DNA of 36,407 nucleotides from FW021-bin31 sp964422465 (GCA_964422465.1 CAYRBD010000025.1:1-36407); one strand, 5' to 3'. Counted from the first letter of the stretch, positions 1 through 9,623 are shown. Notes: generated from the sequence alone by a model not told the origin. Translations and numbers: made by a program.

Positions 1-206
1 TGATGATATACATTAATAATAAAACTTTTGAGGCATCAGTACCTTCGCAAGTTATAGCTGCCGCTCCTTCCTTTTTCGCCTATACTAATCTAACCATGAC
101 GGGTGATGGTACAGTTGATGCCTGTAATAATGCCATAACGTTAAACATAGCTTGGACTGTTGATCAAGGGAGTTTTGGCGCAGGGCCTTTTATCCTGAAG
201 AAATGA
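1..206 (+). CDS. C-terminal end of an unidentified protein (5' end outside the window)
   Basis: An open frame runs in from the left edge and stops with TGA at 204-206. About 67 residues are visible. They are rich in alternating small, hydrophobic and Thr/Asn residues, as in a beta-sheet protein, and end in FILKK. The frame is open to the window edge, so the ATG at position 3 need not be the true start. I do not recognise a family. The ending is reminiscent of small beta-rich Bacteroidota lipoproteins, but that is a loose impression only. A hairpin follows about 95 bases downstream. Confidence 0.5.
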   Translation, partial: MIYINNKTFEASVPSQVIAAAPSFFAYTNLTMTGDGTVDACNNAITLNIAWTVDQGSFGAGPFILKK

Positions 207-248
207 TCAAAATTTTTTCTTCTGAAGATCAATGATTAGTTACTGGAG

Positions 249-288
249 TCCCCCTCTGGCGTCCTTTATGTCGTGATGTAGAGGGGGA
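249..288. repeat. Inverted repeat with long loop
   Basis: A perfect 9-bp inverted repeat: TCCCCCTCT at 249-257 and AGAGGGGGA at 280-288, with a 22-nt loop. It lies in the gene-free stretch between the first gene end and the Rpn remnants. No T-tract follows on either strand, so a terminator role is not supported. Confidence 0.5.
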
Positions 289-299
289 ATGTATAGCAA

Positions 300-330
300 A
301 AACCTATGAGGTTCAAAACCTCATAGGTTT
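300..330. repeat. Perfect 14-bp palindromic hairpin
   Basis: AAACCTATGAGGTT (300-313) and its exact reverse complement (317-330) are separated by the 3-nt loop CAA. It may end transcription of the upstream gene or be one copy of a dispersed palindromic element; a single window cannot distinguish these. The rest of 207-440 contains no gene that I can support. Confidence 0.65.
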
Positions 331-415
331 AGGCCTTTGATTGAACTCCTGACGGCGTTCAGAGAGGGCGTGAGCAGGTTCTGACCCCGTTCGCTTGTAC
401 GAGGTTATCGAAATT

Positions 416-432
416 AAATGCCTTCGGCATTT
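416..432. repeat. 7-bp hairpin with 3-nt loop
   Basis: AAATGCC (416-422), loop TTC, GGCATTT (426-432) form a perfect stem. On the minus strand it lies just past the end of the decayed Rpn-like frame at 441 and is followed by AATTTCG, which is only a weak T-rich tail. It may be a relict terminator of that gene. Confidence 0.35.
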
Positions 433-440
433 CTTGCCTA

Positions 441-775
441 CTATAAGAGGGGGAAAACCCTGTCCTGTACTTTACTGTTATATTCCGAATTGGCAAAACG
501 AACATACAACTGTAGGAAGATCAATAGGTTATTGATCTTCCTTTTGGAGAATTTCTTCCGTATCAGGTTTTTGGCCAGGGTGAATTTCAAGTCAAATAAG
601 TCCTCATCCGGTAGTTTCCCGGCCTTTATCGCCAGTAACACGGTGAGTACCACCGTTGCAAAGGGATTGTTTTGTTTGTATCGGTAAAGATGGCAATGGC
701 TGTGACAGGCTTCTCATTTTTATCCAGTATCCTGTAGAAGTACGTAAACATGTCATAAAAATGTTTCTAATCTCT
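441..775 (-). pseudogene. Rpn/PD-(D/E)XK nuclease-type transposase remnant (frameshifted, internal deletion)
   Basis: Two minus-strand frames together resemble the middle of the Bacteroidota PD-(D/E)XK 'transposase' family. The upstream piece begins near 755 and encodes MFTYFYRILDKNEKPVTAIA followed by IFTDTNK. The downstream piece encodes NPFATVVLTVLLAIKAGK, then LPDEDLFDLKFTLAKNLI, up to a stop at 441. In family members I recall, several dozen residues separate these blocks; here they are joined almost directly and in different frames, which implies an internal deletion with a frameshift. A TAG lies in frame just upstream of the first block, and the nuclease N-terminus and C-terminal tail are absent. 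Family assignment is from memory of the conserved blocks. I am confident it is not functional. Confidence 0.65.
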
Positions 776-860
776 ACCGAAAGTACCATTTCCTATGATA
801 AAAAGCAAAATGAGAGATCGATGAGGTTCTTTCTAATAGATGCCGTATCTTTTGACAAGA

Positions 861-1313
861 TCACTTTTTCAGTCTCCGGCGTACGTTCTTCACAAACTCC
901 ACGGAAACTTCTGCTACCTCGGCTGCCTGAGCATCAGAAAGCCCCATCTTGGCAATCAGATTCTTTACCACTTCAGCCTTTCCCTTTTCCATGCCGTCCT
1001 TTAACAAGGTTTGCTTAATCGCATATTTATCCCAGGATGCCATTAAATCTTTTTCATACTTCATATACTCCTCCTTTGTTAGGTTTGATACTGCAGCTAT
1101 TTTAAATAATTGACCAAATATCCTTGAATCCAAAATTACGGGAATTTTTCTTAACCGGCTGAGGTTTTTCAGGACGAACAGCCATTTATCCATGCCGGTA
1201 CTTAGCTTCTTTTGGGTTTTTGTGAGGTCTTTTTCTTCATGAATCGAAAAGTTTGTTATAGCAATGAAATGGTTAATGCTTTGTGACCAATTACTTATCC
1301 ATGAAGATAGCAA
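861..1313 (-). pseudogene. C-terminal half of an Rpn-family recombination-promoting nuclease/putative transposase
   Basis: The frame encodes about 150 residues matching the C-terminal part of Rpn-type proteins: a DKWLFVLKNLSRL block, LTKEEYMKYEKDL, then a charged KDGMEKGKAEVVKNLIAKMG helix and an AQAAEVAEVSVEFVK tail that resembles the helix-turn-helix-like end of the family. Members are usually near 300 residues with the catalytic domain at the N-terminus, which is missing. The only upstream start is a TTG at 1313, and the first 20 or so residues show no family similarity, so I read this as a truncated remnant. It directly precedes a second decayed relative (441-775) on the same strand. Confidence 0.65.
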
Positions 1314-1365
1314 AAAAAGATAACATTTGACTTCATTCCATGAGTGCGCTGATACTCCGATGAGA

Positions 1366-1407
1366 TAAAAAAACTCCCCTGCAATTGTGCTGTAATTACA
1401 GAGGAGT
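1366..1407 (-). terminator. Rho-independent terminator of the SusC1-SusD1-dehydrogenase operon
   Basis: Arms 1373-1386 and 1394-1407 form a 14-bp stem with a 7-nt loop. Two positions mismatch when read on the plus strand (C/A) but become G-U wobbles on the minus strand, so the structure belongs to a minus-strand transcript. The minus-strand stem is followed at once by seven T residues (1372-1366). It lies about 120 bases after the stop codon at 1526, where the operon should end. Confidence 0.8.
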
Positions 1408-1525
1408 CTGAACAGGTTTGATAAATTTTACCAATAACAGAAAAACAACAAAGCATAAAAAAGGTTAGAAAAACAGAACAGATCCAATGATCTTAAGGAT
1501 AAAAGAAGATTTAGAATTACTGGTA

Positions 1526-4500
1526 TTATTCTGTTCCTTTTTTTATAAATGCAAGGAGGTCGGCCATTTGCTGTTTGTCTATTTTATTTTCGAGCCCCAC
1601 CGGCATTGGAGACCCTACAAGCGGTTTCAGGGAGGCAATACTTTGTCTGGAGATAGTGGTTTGAAGTCCCTTTTCATTTCTCAATACAATGGCGTTTGGT
1701 GTTTTTGAAACGATTATCCCCTCATAGGTGGCGCCCTCTTTTTGCGTAACTCTGTATAAAGCGTACCCTTTGGCAATGGATCGGTTGGGATCCAGAATAT
1801 TGATTAAAATGCTTTCCTTTGTCCATCCTTGTACTGTTCCCAGATCAGGTCCAAAATCTACGCCCATTTTACCATGTATTCTGTGGCAGATCAGACAATT
1901 TTTTTGATAAACGATCTTGCCCTGTTCAGGGTTCCCTTTTAGCTGAAGCGATTCTTTATATCGATTGATGACGGAGGCCCTGTTCATATATTGACCGGCG
2001 AGTAAAGCACGAGCTTGTTCCTTGAGCTTTTCAGGGAGATCGCGCATCAGTATAACGGTTCTTTGCCATCCCAAGGTAGATTTTTCTATTTTATTATTTT
2101 GAATAGCGCGAAGCAGGATTTTAATCCGTGGAATATTAAAAGGCTCGTTAAAAAAGGTATTTAAAGCGATGTCTCGGATGCCAGGTGAAAATGCTGCCCA
2201 ATGTGCGATGATAAAAGTCGATACCATTGTATCGGGAACAGCGCTGAGACCCTTTAAGGCGGCTTCCTGTATAAGGGGAGAGGCGCCGGAAGTTATTAAT
2301 TTTTTAAACAATGCGGACTGTTTTTCAGGTTCTATAGCGGATAGTAAATAAATGGCTTCCGCTCTTTTATCAGCAGACAAATTTTTATTTTCCGCCATCT
2401 TTTTAGCCTGCGTAACTAAGGTATTTCCTGTATTTCCTTTGGGGAATCCAATACGTGTTAAGATTTGGCGCGCACTTCTGCGAAAAGTCACTTCCGGATG
2501 CGTCAAACAGGTTTTTATCAATAATCCGGTTATATTTTCTATCCCCGAAGGTAAGGTATTGCGGTTGGTCAGGCCTGTAGCAAGGCCCTCTATCAAAGGT
2601 TTTTGCCATCCTTCTTGTTGTCCTCCGAGAGCTTCTTCTAATAAAGAATAAAGAATATTGAATCCCTTTTGAGCGCCAATGGCATTGGATAACCGTTTAA
2701 TCAGTTGCCCATAAGCAGGAATTTCAGCATCAAACCTTTTTATTACGTTATGTAACAACTGGATATCCTGAACGGATGCTGCGCTAAGGGCAGCTACCTG
2801 CATCCATTTATCTTCAATATTGTCAAACAATAGTTTTTGCCGGACTTCTGTAGCTTCCGTTGTTTCCAAAAAGCCCAAAGTACAAAGGAGTTGAAAACGT
2901 ACACCAGAATCCGGGTCATTTTTCATTGCAAGCAGAGGCGCTACTAATTCCGTATCCTTTCTCAGGTGTAGTTCTGCCAGTTTAATGGCATTTTCACGTA
3001 TGCCGGCTACACTGTCTTTCAAAGCCCGGTCAATCAGTTTACTCTTTAATTGATGGATTCCTTCCAGTGTCCATAAAGCATGCAGGCGTCCGACAGCCGA
3101 AGTAGAACTTTGCACCATGTCTGTCAGAGGCTTTATTTCTGCTTCATGGTTCCTGTCCACCAATAATCGTTGTGCGTTTCTACGCCACCAGATATTGGGA
3201 TTTGCCAATTTTTCAACCAATTCTTTATCCGACAGCTTATTTAAATTTAATCCCCTGGTCCATTTTGCAGGGGGTGCATCAGAGGAAGTTATTCTGTAAA
3301 TGCGGCCTTTGTCAATACCGTTATACAATTTCCCCGATTGAATAGCTTCTTCCGACATCCACTCGGGGTGTTCAATAATTTCACGATGGTAATCCAATAC
3401 ATATACCCCCCCATCGGGACCCGTGTAGAGGTTTACCGGACGAAACCGGGAATCGGTAGAGGCCAGAAAGGCCCGATGTTTTAACTTGCGAGCGGCGGTA
3501 AAAGTAGCTCCTTTTTCCTGTAGAACATCTGCATGAACAAGGTTGCTCACCGGTTCACAAACGAGGGTTATGTGATGGTTGTAACCTGCGGGGAATGCAC
3601 CTCCCTGATAGGCCAGTATTCCACAGGCAGAGGTAATGACACCTACATCTGTCAACAGTTGATGTTCCGGATTCTTAGTAATGGGAAATACTTCACAGGC
3701 ATCTCCATGATCGGATAAGGATTCAGTAGCATCCCCAATCACCAGATCGGGATTGCGATTGAGATACCTTTGGGCTATGACTTCCTGGTAAATATGGTCG
3801 TCGTTTACAACCAGAAAGTGGTGCCCCCATGGATCGAAAGTATGGCCAAACTGGGTAGAAGCTGACAGTGCTTCCAGGCTCAGACTGTCAGGACGAAAGC
3901 GGACCATGCGGCCATTGGCATTCACGCCCAGCCGGGGTGCATCCGGATGGGTAGGGTAAAAGATATCTTTTCCCTTGTCGCCGAACTTTTCAGGATAAAT
4001 ATCGGTTTCGGATATACGTTCGTGTGCCAGATAAATCCAATTATCCAGCCCATAAATGGGATTATTAACCAGATACTGCGGGTTGGTAAAAGCAAAGCCT
4101 GTCAAGAGCGTATCTCTGATGTCTGCCTTGCCGTCTCCCGTTGTGTCTTCCAGATAATACACATTGGGGGCATCTGTAACAAGTACTCCTTTTTTCCAGC
4201 GCATTACTCCGGTAGGCATGATAAATCCTTCTGCGAAAACAGTTCTTTTGTCCATTTTCCCATCTCCATCCTCATCTTTCAACAAGATTACTTTCCCTGT
4301 GTATTCCGTATTCAGGGGATAGCCATGCATCTCCACCACATACATTCTCCCTTCTTCATCAATGGTCATGTCCACCGGATCGCTAATAAGAGGCTCCGCC
4401 GCTACCAGTTCTATTTTAAAGCCGGGCGGCAATTCAAAGGTGGAAAGCGCCGCCCGGGCAGAAGTGTTACAAGAGGAATTCCGCGACTCTGAGCAACTAT

Positions 4501-4555
4501 TCCCTGTCAGCAATGACCCAATACATAAGATGAAGACTATCCATTGCTTGTTCAT
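1526..4555 (-). CDS. PVC-type dehydrogenase/HEAT-repeat/cytochrome c lipoprotein
   Basis: A large exported protein of about 1009 residues. The N-terminus is hydrophobic and followed by Cys near residue 21, so it is probably a lipoprotein, although the NSC context is a poor lipobox. Next comes a beta-propeller dehydrogenase-like domain (FELPPGFKIELVAAEPL, then GRMYVVEMHGYP) of the glucose/sorbosone dehydrogenase type. The middle, roughly residues 420-850, is helical and HEAT-like. A C-terminal haem domain carries CLICH (coding bases 1883-1897) and a possible distal Met in GSPMP. This architecture is annotated 'PVC-type haem-binding CxxCH protein'. I chose ATG at 4555; an in-frame TTG at 4561 would add two residues. 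It lies 35 bases after susD1 and is the last gene before the terminator, suggesting it oxidises a sugar released or imported by this locus. The substrate is unknown. Confidence 0.85.
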   Translation of the reverse strand: MNKQWIVFILCIGSLLTGNSCSESRNSSCNTSARAALSTFELPPGFKIELVAAEPLISDPVDMTIDEEGRMYVVEMHGYPLNTEYTGKVILLKDEDGDGKMDKRTVFAEGFIMPTGVMRWKKGVLVTDAPNVYYLEDTTGDGKADIRDTLLTGFAFTNPQYLVNNPIYGLDNWIYLAHERISETDIYPEKFGDKGKDIFYPTHPDAPRLGVNANGRMVRFRPDSLSLEALSASTQFGHTFDPWGHHFLVVNDDHIYQEVIAQRYLNRNPDLVIGDATESLSDHGDACEVFPITKNPEHQLLTDVGVITSACGILAYQGGAFPAGYNHHITLVCEPVSNLVHADVLQEKGATFTAARKLKHRAFLASTDSRFRPVNLYTGPDGGVYVLDYHREIIEHPEWMSEEAIQSGKLYNGIDKGRIYRITSSDAPPAKWTRGLNLNKLSDKELVEKLANPNIWWRRNAQRLLVDRNHEAEIKPLTDMVQSSTSAVGRLHALWTLEGIHQLKSKLIDRALKDSVAGIRENAIKLAELHLRKDTELVAPLLAMKNDPDSGVRFQLLCTLGFLETTEATEVRQKLLFDNIEDKWMQVAALSAASVQDIQLLHNVIKRFDAEIPAYGQLIKRLSNAIGAQKGFNILYSLLEEALGGQQEGWQKPLIEGLATGLTNRNTLPSGIENITGLLIKTCLTHPEVTFRRSARQILTRIGFPKGNTGNTLVTQAKKMAENKNLSADKRAEAIYLLSAIEPEKQSALFKKLITSGASPLIQEAALKGLSAVPDTMVSTFIIAHWAAFSPGIRDIALNTFFNEPFNIPRIKILLRAIQNNKIEKSTLGWQRTVILMRDLPEKLKEQARALLAGQYMNRASVINRYKESLQLKGNPEQGKIVYQKNCLICHRIHGKMGVDFGPDLGTVQGWTKESILINILDPNRSIAKGYALYRVTQKEGATYEGIIVSKTPNAIVLRNEKGLQTTISRQSIASLKPLVGSPMPVGLENKIDKQQMADLLAFIKKGTE

Positions 4556-4590
4556 TTTCAAATTTTATGTTCTCTCCGGGAGAAAATTGG

Positions 4591-6234
4591 TTACCAGGGT
4601 TTACCCGTCCCCTGGATAATCCAGGGCTTAGACCAGGGGCTGTTTTTCCCTAATGGCCCGGAGAAGTTGGTCTCTTCCAGATCATTAATGGCCTTTTCCA
4701 CATTAGATGCATTTTGGTTTAATTCTTCGCTGGAGTATATGTATCGTAGGGGAAGCCGTTGTCTTTTGGCATAAGGTCCGGGCTTCAGATTGGGGTAGCC
4801 TGTACGCCTGTAGTCAAACCAGGCTTCCTCCGCCATGGTCCAACTGGCGATCCATTTCTGTTTAATAATCTGTTTCAACGTGCCATTATAGGCCACGTGG
4901 ACTCCCTGAATATAATTATTATAGTCTTCTCCAACGCCCCAGGTTTCCAGAGAGGCTTTCACTCCTGCTTCGTAATATGATTTGGCGTTTCCACCAACAG
5001 ACCAACCTTTCAATGCGGCCTCAGCCAGAATAAAGTTGACCTCCGCAAGGGATATTAGCCTTGCTTTCAATAATGGCCCGGAAGCCTCTTTATATATATC
5101 GTTTAAATAGGATACATGTGGGTTATTTGACAATTGACCTGGAGTAGGATTAAGATTAAAAGTTGAGGGGTCACTACTTACACTTGGGGGAATCCCTACA
5201 TAATCCGGGTCTGTATTTACAGTTTCCCCGGCAGGTATTGCATCCGGATGAATATAACGTACCCCGTTAATGATCGTATCCGGGTTGGAACTTTTGGAGG
5301 CTGTAATCTGGATGGGGATATGTATCTTGGCAGCCCACACGCCTAACCTGGGATCATTAAAAGATTCCAATGTATCAACGAAGGTGGCGCACATCTTTAT
5401 TCTTTTAAAATCACTCCCGTTATTGGAGCTAAACTTAAAGTTGTCCGGCCATGAATTAATATCATTTGTCCCGATAAAATCCATAGTAGCCTCATCATCC
5501 ACACTTTTAAAATAGATACCCGAACTTGCCACCGCTTCAATTCCACTCTTTGCCACATCCGGTAACTTCTCCGATACTCTCATATAATATCTAAGTAACA
5601 GAGAATTGGCAAATTTTTGCCACTTGGAGGCATCCCCTTCATAATATACATCCCAACCATTATCCGCCATGTTATTCCCATTTTTAAAAAGCTCCCCTGC
5701 AGTCTTCAGGTCATCAATGATACCGGTATATATGTCTTTTTGAGCATCATAAGCCGGAAACATATCTGCCTCACCGCCTTTATCGCCCTTAAGTGCAGCT
5801 GAATAAGGAGCATCCCCCCAAAGGTCTGTTATCAGTCCAAAGAGGAATGACTTCATAACCAAAGAAACGCCCTTGAGAAAGTCGTTGTTCAGATCACCTG
5901 CACGCTCAAAAGCTCTTTCATTATTTCTCAAAAGTGCATAATAGCTATCCCAGTTTTGATCAGACCAGTCATAATCATTATTCCCACTAAACCAGGCATC
6001 CTTTTGGGTCATTTGCATCACCCCCGGAAAGGGTTCATCATATCCGATCTCTAAATAGTCTTTGGCTGTCTCGGTAAGAACATCAGTCATTAAAAAAGTC
6101 GGGTTTACAGTTGACGGGTCTGTTCCATTGTGATTAACATTTAACTCTGTAAGATCCTTACAGGAGAACATCAACAAGATGGAAAGAAAAAGGCTTATCC
6201 GGATAACTTCTTTTATCGTTTTCATACTATTCAT
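4591..6234 (-). CDS. SusD-like outer-membrane nutrient-binding lipoprotein (SusD1)
   Basis: 547 residues, the usual size for the SusD/RagB family (SusD-like_2 type). A signal peptide ends in LLMFSC, making Cys25 the probable lipidated residue. Family blocks are visible: LNVNHNGTDPSTVNPTFLMT near the N-terminus, LITDLWGDAPYSAAL near residue 135, LAEVNFILAEA near 400, and AWFDYRRTGYPNL with a C-terminal SPWSKPWIIQGTGKPW. SusD proteins cap their SusC partner at the cell surface and help bind oligosaccharide. It follows susC1 by 17 bases in the same operon. It is clearly paralogous to the second SusD (13048-14754), sharing the C-terminal blocks. Confidence 0.95.
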   Translation of the reverse strand: MNSMKTIKEVIRISLFLSILLMFSCKDLTELNVNHNGTDPSTVNPTFLMTDVLTETAKDYLEIGYDEPFPGVMQMTQKDAWFSGNNDYDWSDQNWDSYYALLRNNERAFERAGDLNNDFLKGVSLVMKSFLFGLITDLWGDAPYSAALKGDKGGEADMFPAYDAQKDIYTGIIDDLKTAGELFKNGNNMADNGWDVYYEGDASKWQKFANSLLLRYYMRVSEKLPDVAKSGIEAVASSGIYFKSVDDEATMDFIGTNDINSWPDNFKFSSNNGSDFKRIKMCATFVDTLESFNDPRLGVWAAKIHIPIQITASKSSNPDTIINGVRYIHPDAIPAGETVNTDPDYVGIPPSVSSDPSTFNLNPTPGQLSNNPHVSYLNDIYKEASGPLLKARLISLAEVNFILAEAALKGWSVGGNAKSYYEAGVKASLETWGVGEDYNNYIQGVHVAYNGTLKQIIKQKWIASWTMAEEAWFDYRRTGYPNLKPGPYAKRQRLPLRYIYSSEELNQNASNVEKAINDLEETNFSGPLGKNSPWSKPWIIQGTGKPW

Positions 6235-6251
6235 TTTTTCTCATTAAAATA

Positions 6252-9200
6252 TTAAAAACCTACAGATAACTTGACACCTATTGGTACCAACCACGGCATA
6301 TCATTGTAGAATTCTATTCCCTGCATAAAACCACTTCCCTGAGGCTGAAAAGCTCGCTCGGGATCTATCCCTATCTTGGCTTTCGTCCATAAAATAATAT
6401 TCTGACTATAAATAGAAATGCTGGCATGTTGTATTCCAATGGGGTTAGTTAGTCTCCCGGGGATGGCATAGGCCAGCGAAACTTCCCTTAGCTTGATAAA
6501 GGACGCGGGAAACATAGCCATTTTAGTAAAGCTCCAGGGATAATTATCCTGGTAACGGATGTATTTGGTTCCGGGGCCTCCCAGATTCTCCTGATAGCCG
6601 ATAAAGTTGCCATCCGCATCCTTTTTTTCGATTACTCCGGGATTAAATATACCATCATGTAGCGTAATGCCCCCTTCAGTATGTTCAAAACCTCCAAATT
6701 CTTCCGTTGGTCCTCCAACGGCATTATAAATATGGCCGTTCGTAATATACTCCGAAGCGTGATCTTTTAAATACTGGGGCAAATCCGATTTATGACTTAA
6801 GAGATTGTGAGTCATATCTAAGATTCGTAATCCATGCATATCCGACTCTTTATATCGATAGGTTTGCGAAACGAAGTCGCCCCCATTTCTCCAGTCAAAA
6901 CTTGCGGTGAGCGTAAACCCTTTATAGGAAACAGAGGTCTGCATGCCCATGGTAAATTTCGGATTAAAATTGCCGATCTTTACCGCCTCCGTCTGACCAC
7001 TGCCATTATCCTGCCAACTGCCATCTTCATCCAGAATTGGCCAACCGTAATAGGGTGAACTTTTATCTGTAACTGTTGTCAGCTGCCGGTCGTATATATC
7101 GCCGATGGGCTGGCCAACGTAAGTCCATGCTCCCCCCTTTGCCGCAGTCCATAGTACAAAATGGTCCATTCCCGGTGTGAGCCGTTCAATAAGAGTCCTG
7201 TTACGGGATAAATTAATATTCAAATCCCATTGTAAAGCCGATGAAGGGCGGGTAGGAGTGATTCCCAGCAATAATTCTACTCCACGACTTCTCACCAGAC
7301 CTGCATTGATCAATTTTGAGGTATAACCAGAAGATCCGGGAATACTGATTCCTAATATCTGATTTTTATTATCCGATTGGTAATAAGTGGCCTGTAAGCG
7401 AATCCGGTTATCCAAAAAGGCCAGGTCGGCTCCATATTCATAGGAGGTGGCAATCTCCGGCTTAAGCTGAGGATTAAGCAGCGTCCCCGACAAGGTCAGC
7501 CGGGTCTGGTCTCCCCATGCTCCTGCATTATTTGTTACGGGATTAAGACTATAAGGGCCGGTATCTTTACCCACTTGCGCCCAGCCACCTCTTACCTTTG
7601 CCAGCGTCACCCAGGAAGGCATATGTAAGGCCTGATTGAGAAGCACACTCAACGAAACGGAAGGATAAAAATAGGAACGGTTATCTACCGGCAAAGTACT
7701 GGACCAGTCATTTCGGGCCGTCAGATCAAGATAGACCATATTATTATATCCTAAAGAAGCCATGCCGTAAACACTATAAATGGCTTTCTGAGACCAATAG
7801 TTGGAATATACCAGAGAGGTTGGCAGGATATTCGATAAATTATAGAGATCAGGGACAATTAATCCGCCACTATTTGTACTGTTTTTAAAGTCGCTATATT
7901 TCTGATACATTATATTACCACCTGCAGAGGCATCCAGGTCAAAATCACCAAATTTCTTTTTGTAAGTAGCCAGTACATCCGTATTTCGTTCTAAATGAGA
8001 GATTTTATCTACCCCAAATACACCGCTCGGGTTTCTGGTATAGCTCTTGGCAATTTTTGTCTCGCGCTGTTCATCGTACAGATCCATGCCATAGCGGCCC
8101 ATGATACTAAACTCCGGCGTAATCTGCCAGGTCGCCTTTACATTACCAAATATCCTGTTTCTGGTAAAGCTGTTTATAGCCTGATAAGCCAGAAACCAGG
8201 GATTATCCTGTTCTCCTGGAGCTTGCGATTTCTGTTGTATTCCTTCTTGCCCGGGCATCCAATAATTTTTCAGGTCCATGATATTGATAGACGGATTGAG
8301 GTAAGCCATAGCGCTCAGAGGATTGGCCCCCCTTCCTCCTGAAGGGCGATTATTAGAATTGTCTCTTACAAAGTTTACATTGGCATCCACTACTACATTA
8401 CTCGTAAGATTATAAGAAGTAGTCAGGTTAAGAGTATTTTTAAATAAATCCGTATTAGGTAAAATACCCCTGTGGTCCATATTGGTATAAGAAAGCCTGT
8501 AACGAATCTGGTCGTTTGCGTTGGAAATCGCTATGCTGTTGGTAGATGTAATTCCGGTTCGCATAAAGTTCCTTGCATTATCGGGATAAGAAACCAGCGG
8601 AATAGGAATGGGATTGCCATTTTCATCTAACGGACTGTTCCATTGAACCGCATTATACCCTTTATTAAGTTCCGGACCTACCCAGCCGGAAGAACCTTCA
8701 TTGACCGTCAATACTTTTCCCGGATGATTATCGGGCGTATAGGGCCTTTCGCCTGAAGCAAACAGACTTATATTGCCCGGAAAAAATTTATAAGGAATGT
8801 CAAACACGGTACTGGAATTAACAGAAATCCCAAGCCCCTTATTTTTCTTCCCATTTTTTGTTGTAATTAATACCACCCCGTTACCCGCGCGTGAACCGTA
8901 TAATGCGGCTGCACTCGGGCCTTTCAAAATAGTAATGCTGGCTATGTCTTCAGGATTGATATCAGAAATGGCATTTCCATAATCTACGGTATTTTGGTCG
9001 CCGAAACCGCCCACATTGTTCAAACTGTTACTGATAGGGGTTCCATCCACTACAAACAAAGGCTGGTTATCACCATTCAGTGAAGTTGCTCCCCGGATCA
9101 CCATGCTGACGGAAGAACCCACGCCTCCGGTAGAGCTTACTGATACGCCCGGAACCCTGCCTGCCAGCGCGTTAAGTACATTATCATGACTCACCTCAGT

Positions 9201-9623
9201 AAGGTCCTTGCCGGCAACCCGGCCTACGGAATAACCTAATGATCGTTCATCCCTCTTAATTCCCAATGCCGTAACCACTACTCCTCCGAGCTGTTCAGAG
9301 TTGGATGCTAATGTTACATTGACTTCCCTTCTGCCAGAGACCGGTATCTCTTGAGTATTATACCCGATAAAACTGAAGATAAGGACGGCATCGTTGGCTA
9401 CATTTAATTGATAGCTTCCAGAACTATTAGTGGTTGTACCATTGTTTGTTCCTTTTTCTACTATGGTAACTCCTGCAAGAGGGCCGTCCTCATTTGAGAC
9501 CTTTCCCGTTACCAGAATCGACTGAGCAGATACGAACGGAATGATCATTACATTCATCAATAGCAAGAGCAAATTATGCTGCCACTTGTGAAAAATAAAA
9601 TTCCTTTTCATAGAAGATTGCAT
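6252..9623 (-). CDS. SusC/RagA-family TonB-linked outer-membrane transporter (SusC1)
   Basis: 1123 residues. A signal peptide (cleavage likely near VSAQ, residue 34) precedes a carboxypeptidase-regulatory-like beta domain (about 38-107). The SusC/RagA signature VVVTALGIKRDERSLGYSV follows near residue 116, then a plug with INPEDIASITILKGPSAAAL and YGSRAGNGVVLITTKNG, and a long barrel ending in an aromatic residue (KLSVGF). It should import oligosaccharides across the outer membrane using TonB energy together with SusD1. It is the first gene of its operon: 440 non-coding bases separate it from the upstream pqaA-like gene, and a candidate AraC-type operator lies there. I chose ATG at 9623; an internal ATG three codons later is also possible. 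Confidence 0.96.
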   Translation of the reverse strand: MQSSMKRNFIFHKWQHNLLLLLMNVMIIPFVSAQSILVTGKVSNEDGPLAGVTIVEKGTNNGTTTNSSGSYQLNVANDAVLIFSFIGYNTQEIPVSGRREVNVTLASNSEQLGGVVVTALGIKRDERSLGYSVGRVAGKDLTEVSHDNVLNALAGRVPGVSVSSTGGVGSSVSMVIRGATSLNGDNQPLFVVDGTPISNSLNNVGGFGDQNTVDYGNAISDINPEDIASITILKGPSAAALYGSRAGNGVVLITTKNGKKNKGLGISVNSSTVFDIPYKFFPGNISLFASGERPYTPDNHPGKVLTVNEGSSGWVGPELNKGYNAVQWNSPLDENGNPIPIPLVSYPDNARNFMRTGITSTNSIAISNANDQIRYRLSYTNMDHRGILPNTDLFKNTLNLTTSYNLTSNVVVDANVNFVRDNSNNRPSGGRGANPLSAMAYLNPSINIMDLKNYWMPGQEGIQQKSQAPGEQDNPWFLAYQAINSFTRNRIFGNVKATWQITPEFSIMGRYGMDLYDEQRETKIAKSYTRNPSGVFGVDKISHLERNTDVLATYKKKFGDFDLDASAGGNIMYQKYSDFKNSTNSGGLIVPDLYNLSNILPTSLVYSNYWSQKAIYSVYGMASLGYNNMVYLDLTARNDWSSTLPVDNRSYFYPSVSLSVLLNQALHMPSWVTLAKVRGGWAQVGKDTGPYSLNPVTNNAGAWGDQTRLTLSGTLLNPQLKPEIATSYEYGADLAFLDNRIRLQATYYQSDNKNQILGISIPGSSGYTSKLINAGLVRSRGVELLLGITPTRPSSALQWDLNINLSRNRTLIERLTPGMDHFVLWTAAKGGAWTYVGQPIGDIYDRQLTTVTDKSSPYYGWPILDEDGSWQDNGSGQTEAVKIGNFNPKFTMGMQTSVSYKGFTLTASFDWRNGGDFVSQTYRYKESDMHGLRILDMTHNLLSHKSDLPQYLKDHASEYITNGHIYNAVGGPTEEFGGFEHTEGGITLHDGIFNPGVIEKKDADGNFIGYQENLGGPGTKYIRYQDNYPWSFTKMAMFPASFIKLREVSLAYAIPGRLTNPIGIQHASISIYSQNIILWTKAKIGIDPERAFQPQGSGFMQGIEFYNDMPWLVPIGVKLSVGF

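Noticed and set aside
3947..4492. Open frame of 181 codons on the plus strand opposite the dehydrogenase/cytochrome gene
   Set aside because: The minus-strand protein has strong family motifs over the same bases; the plus frame has none.
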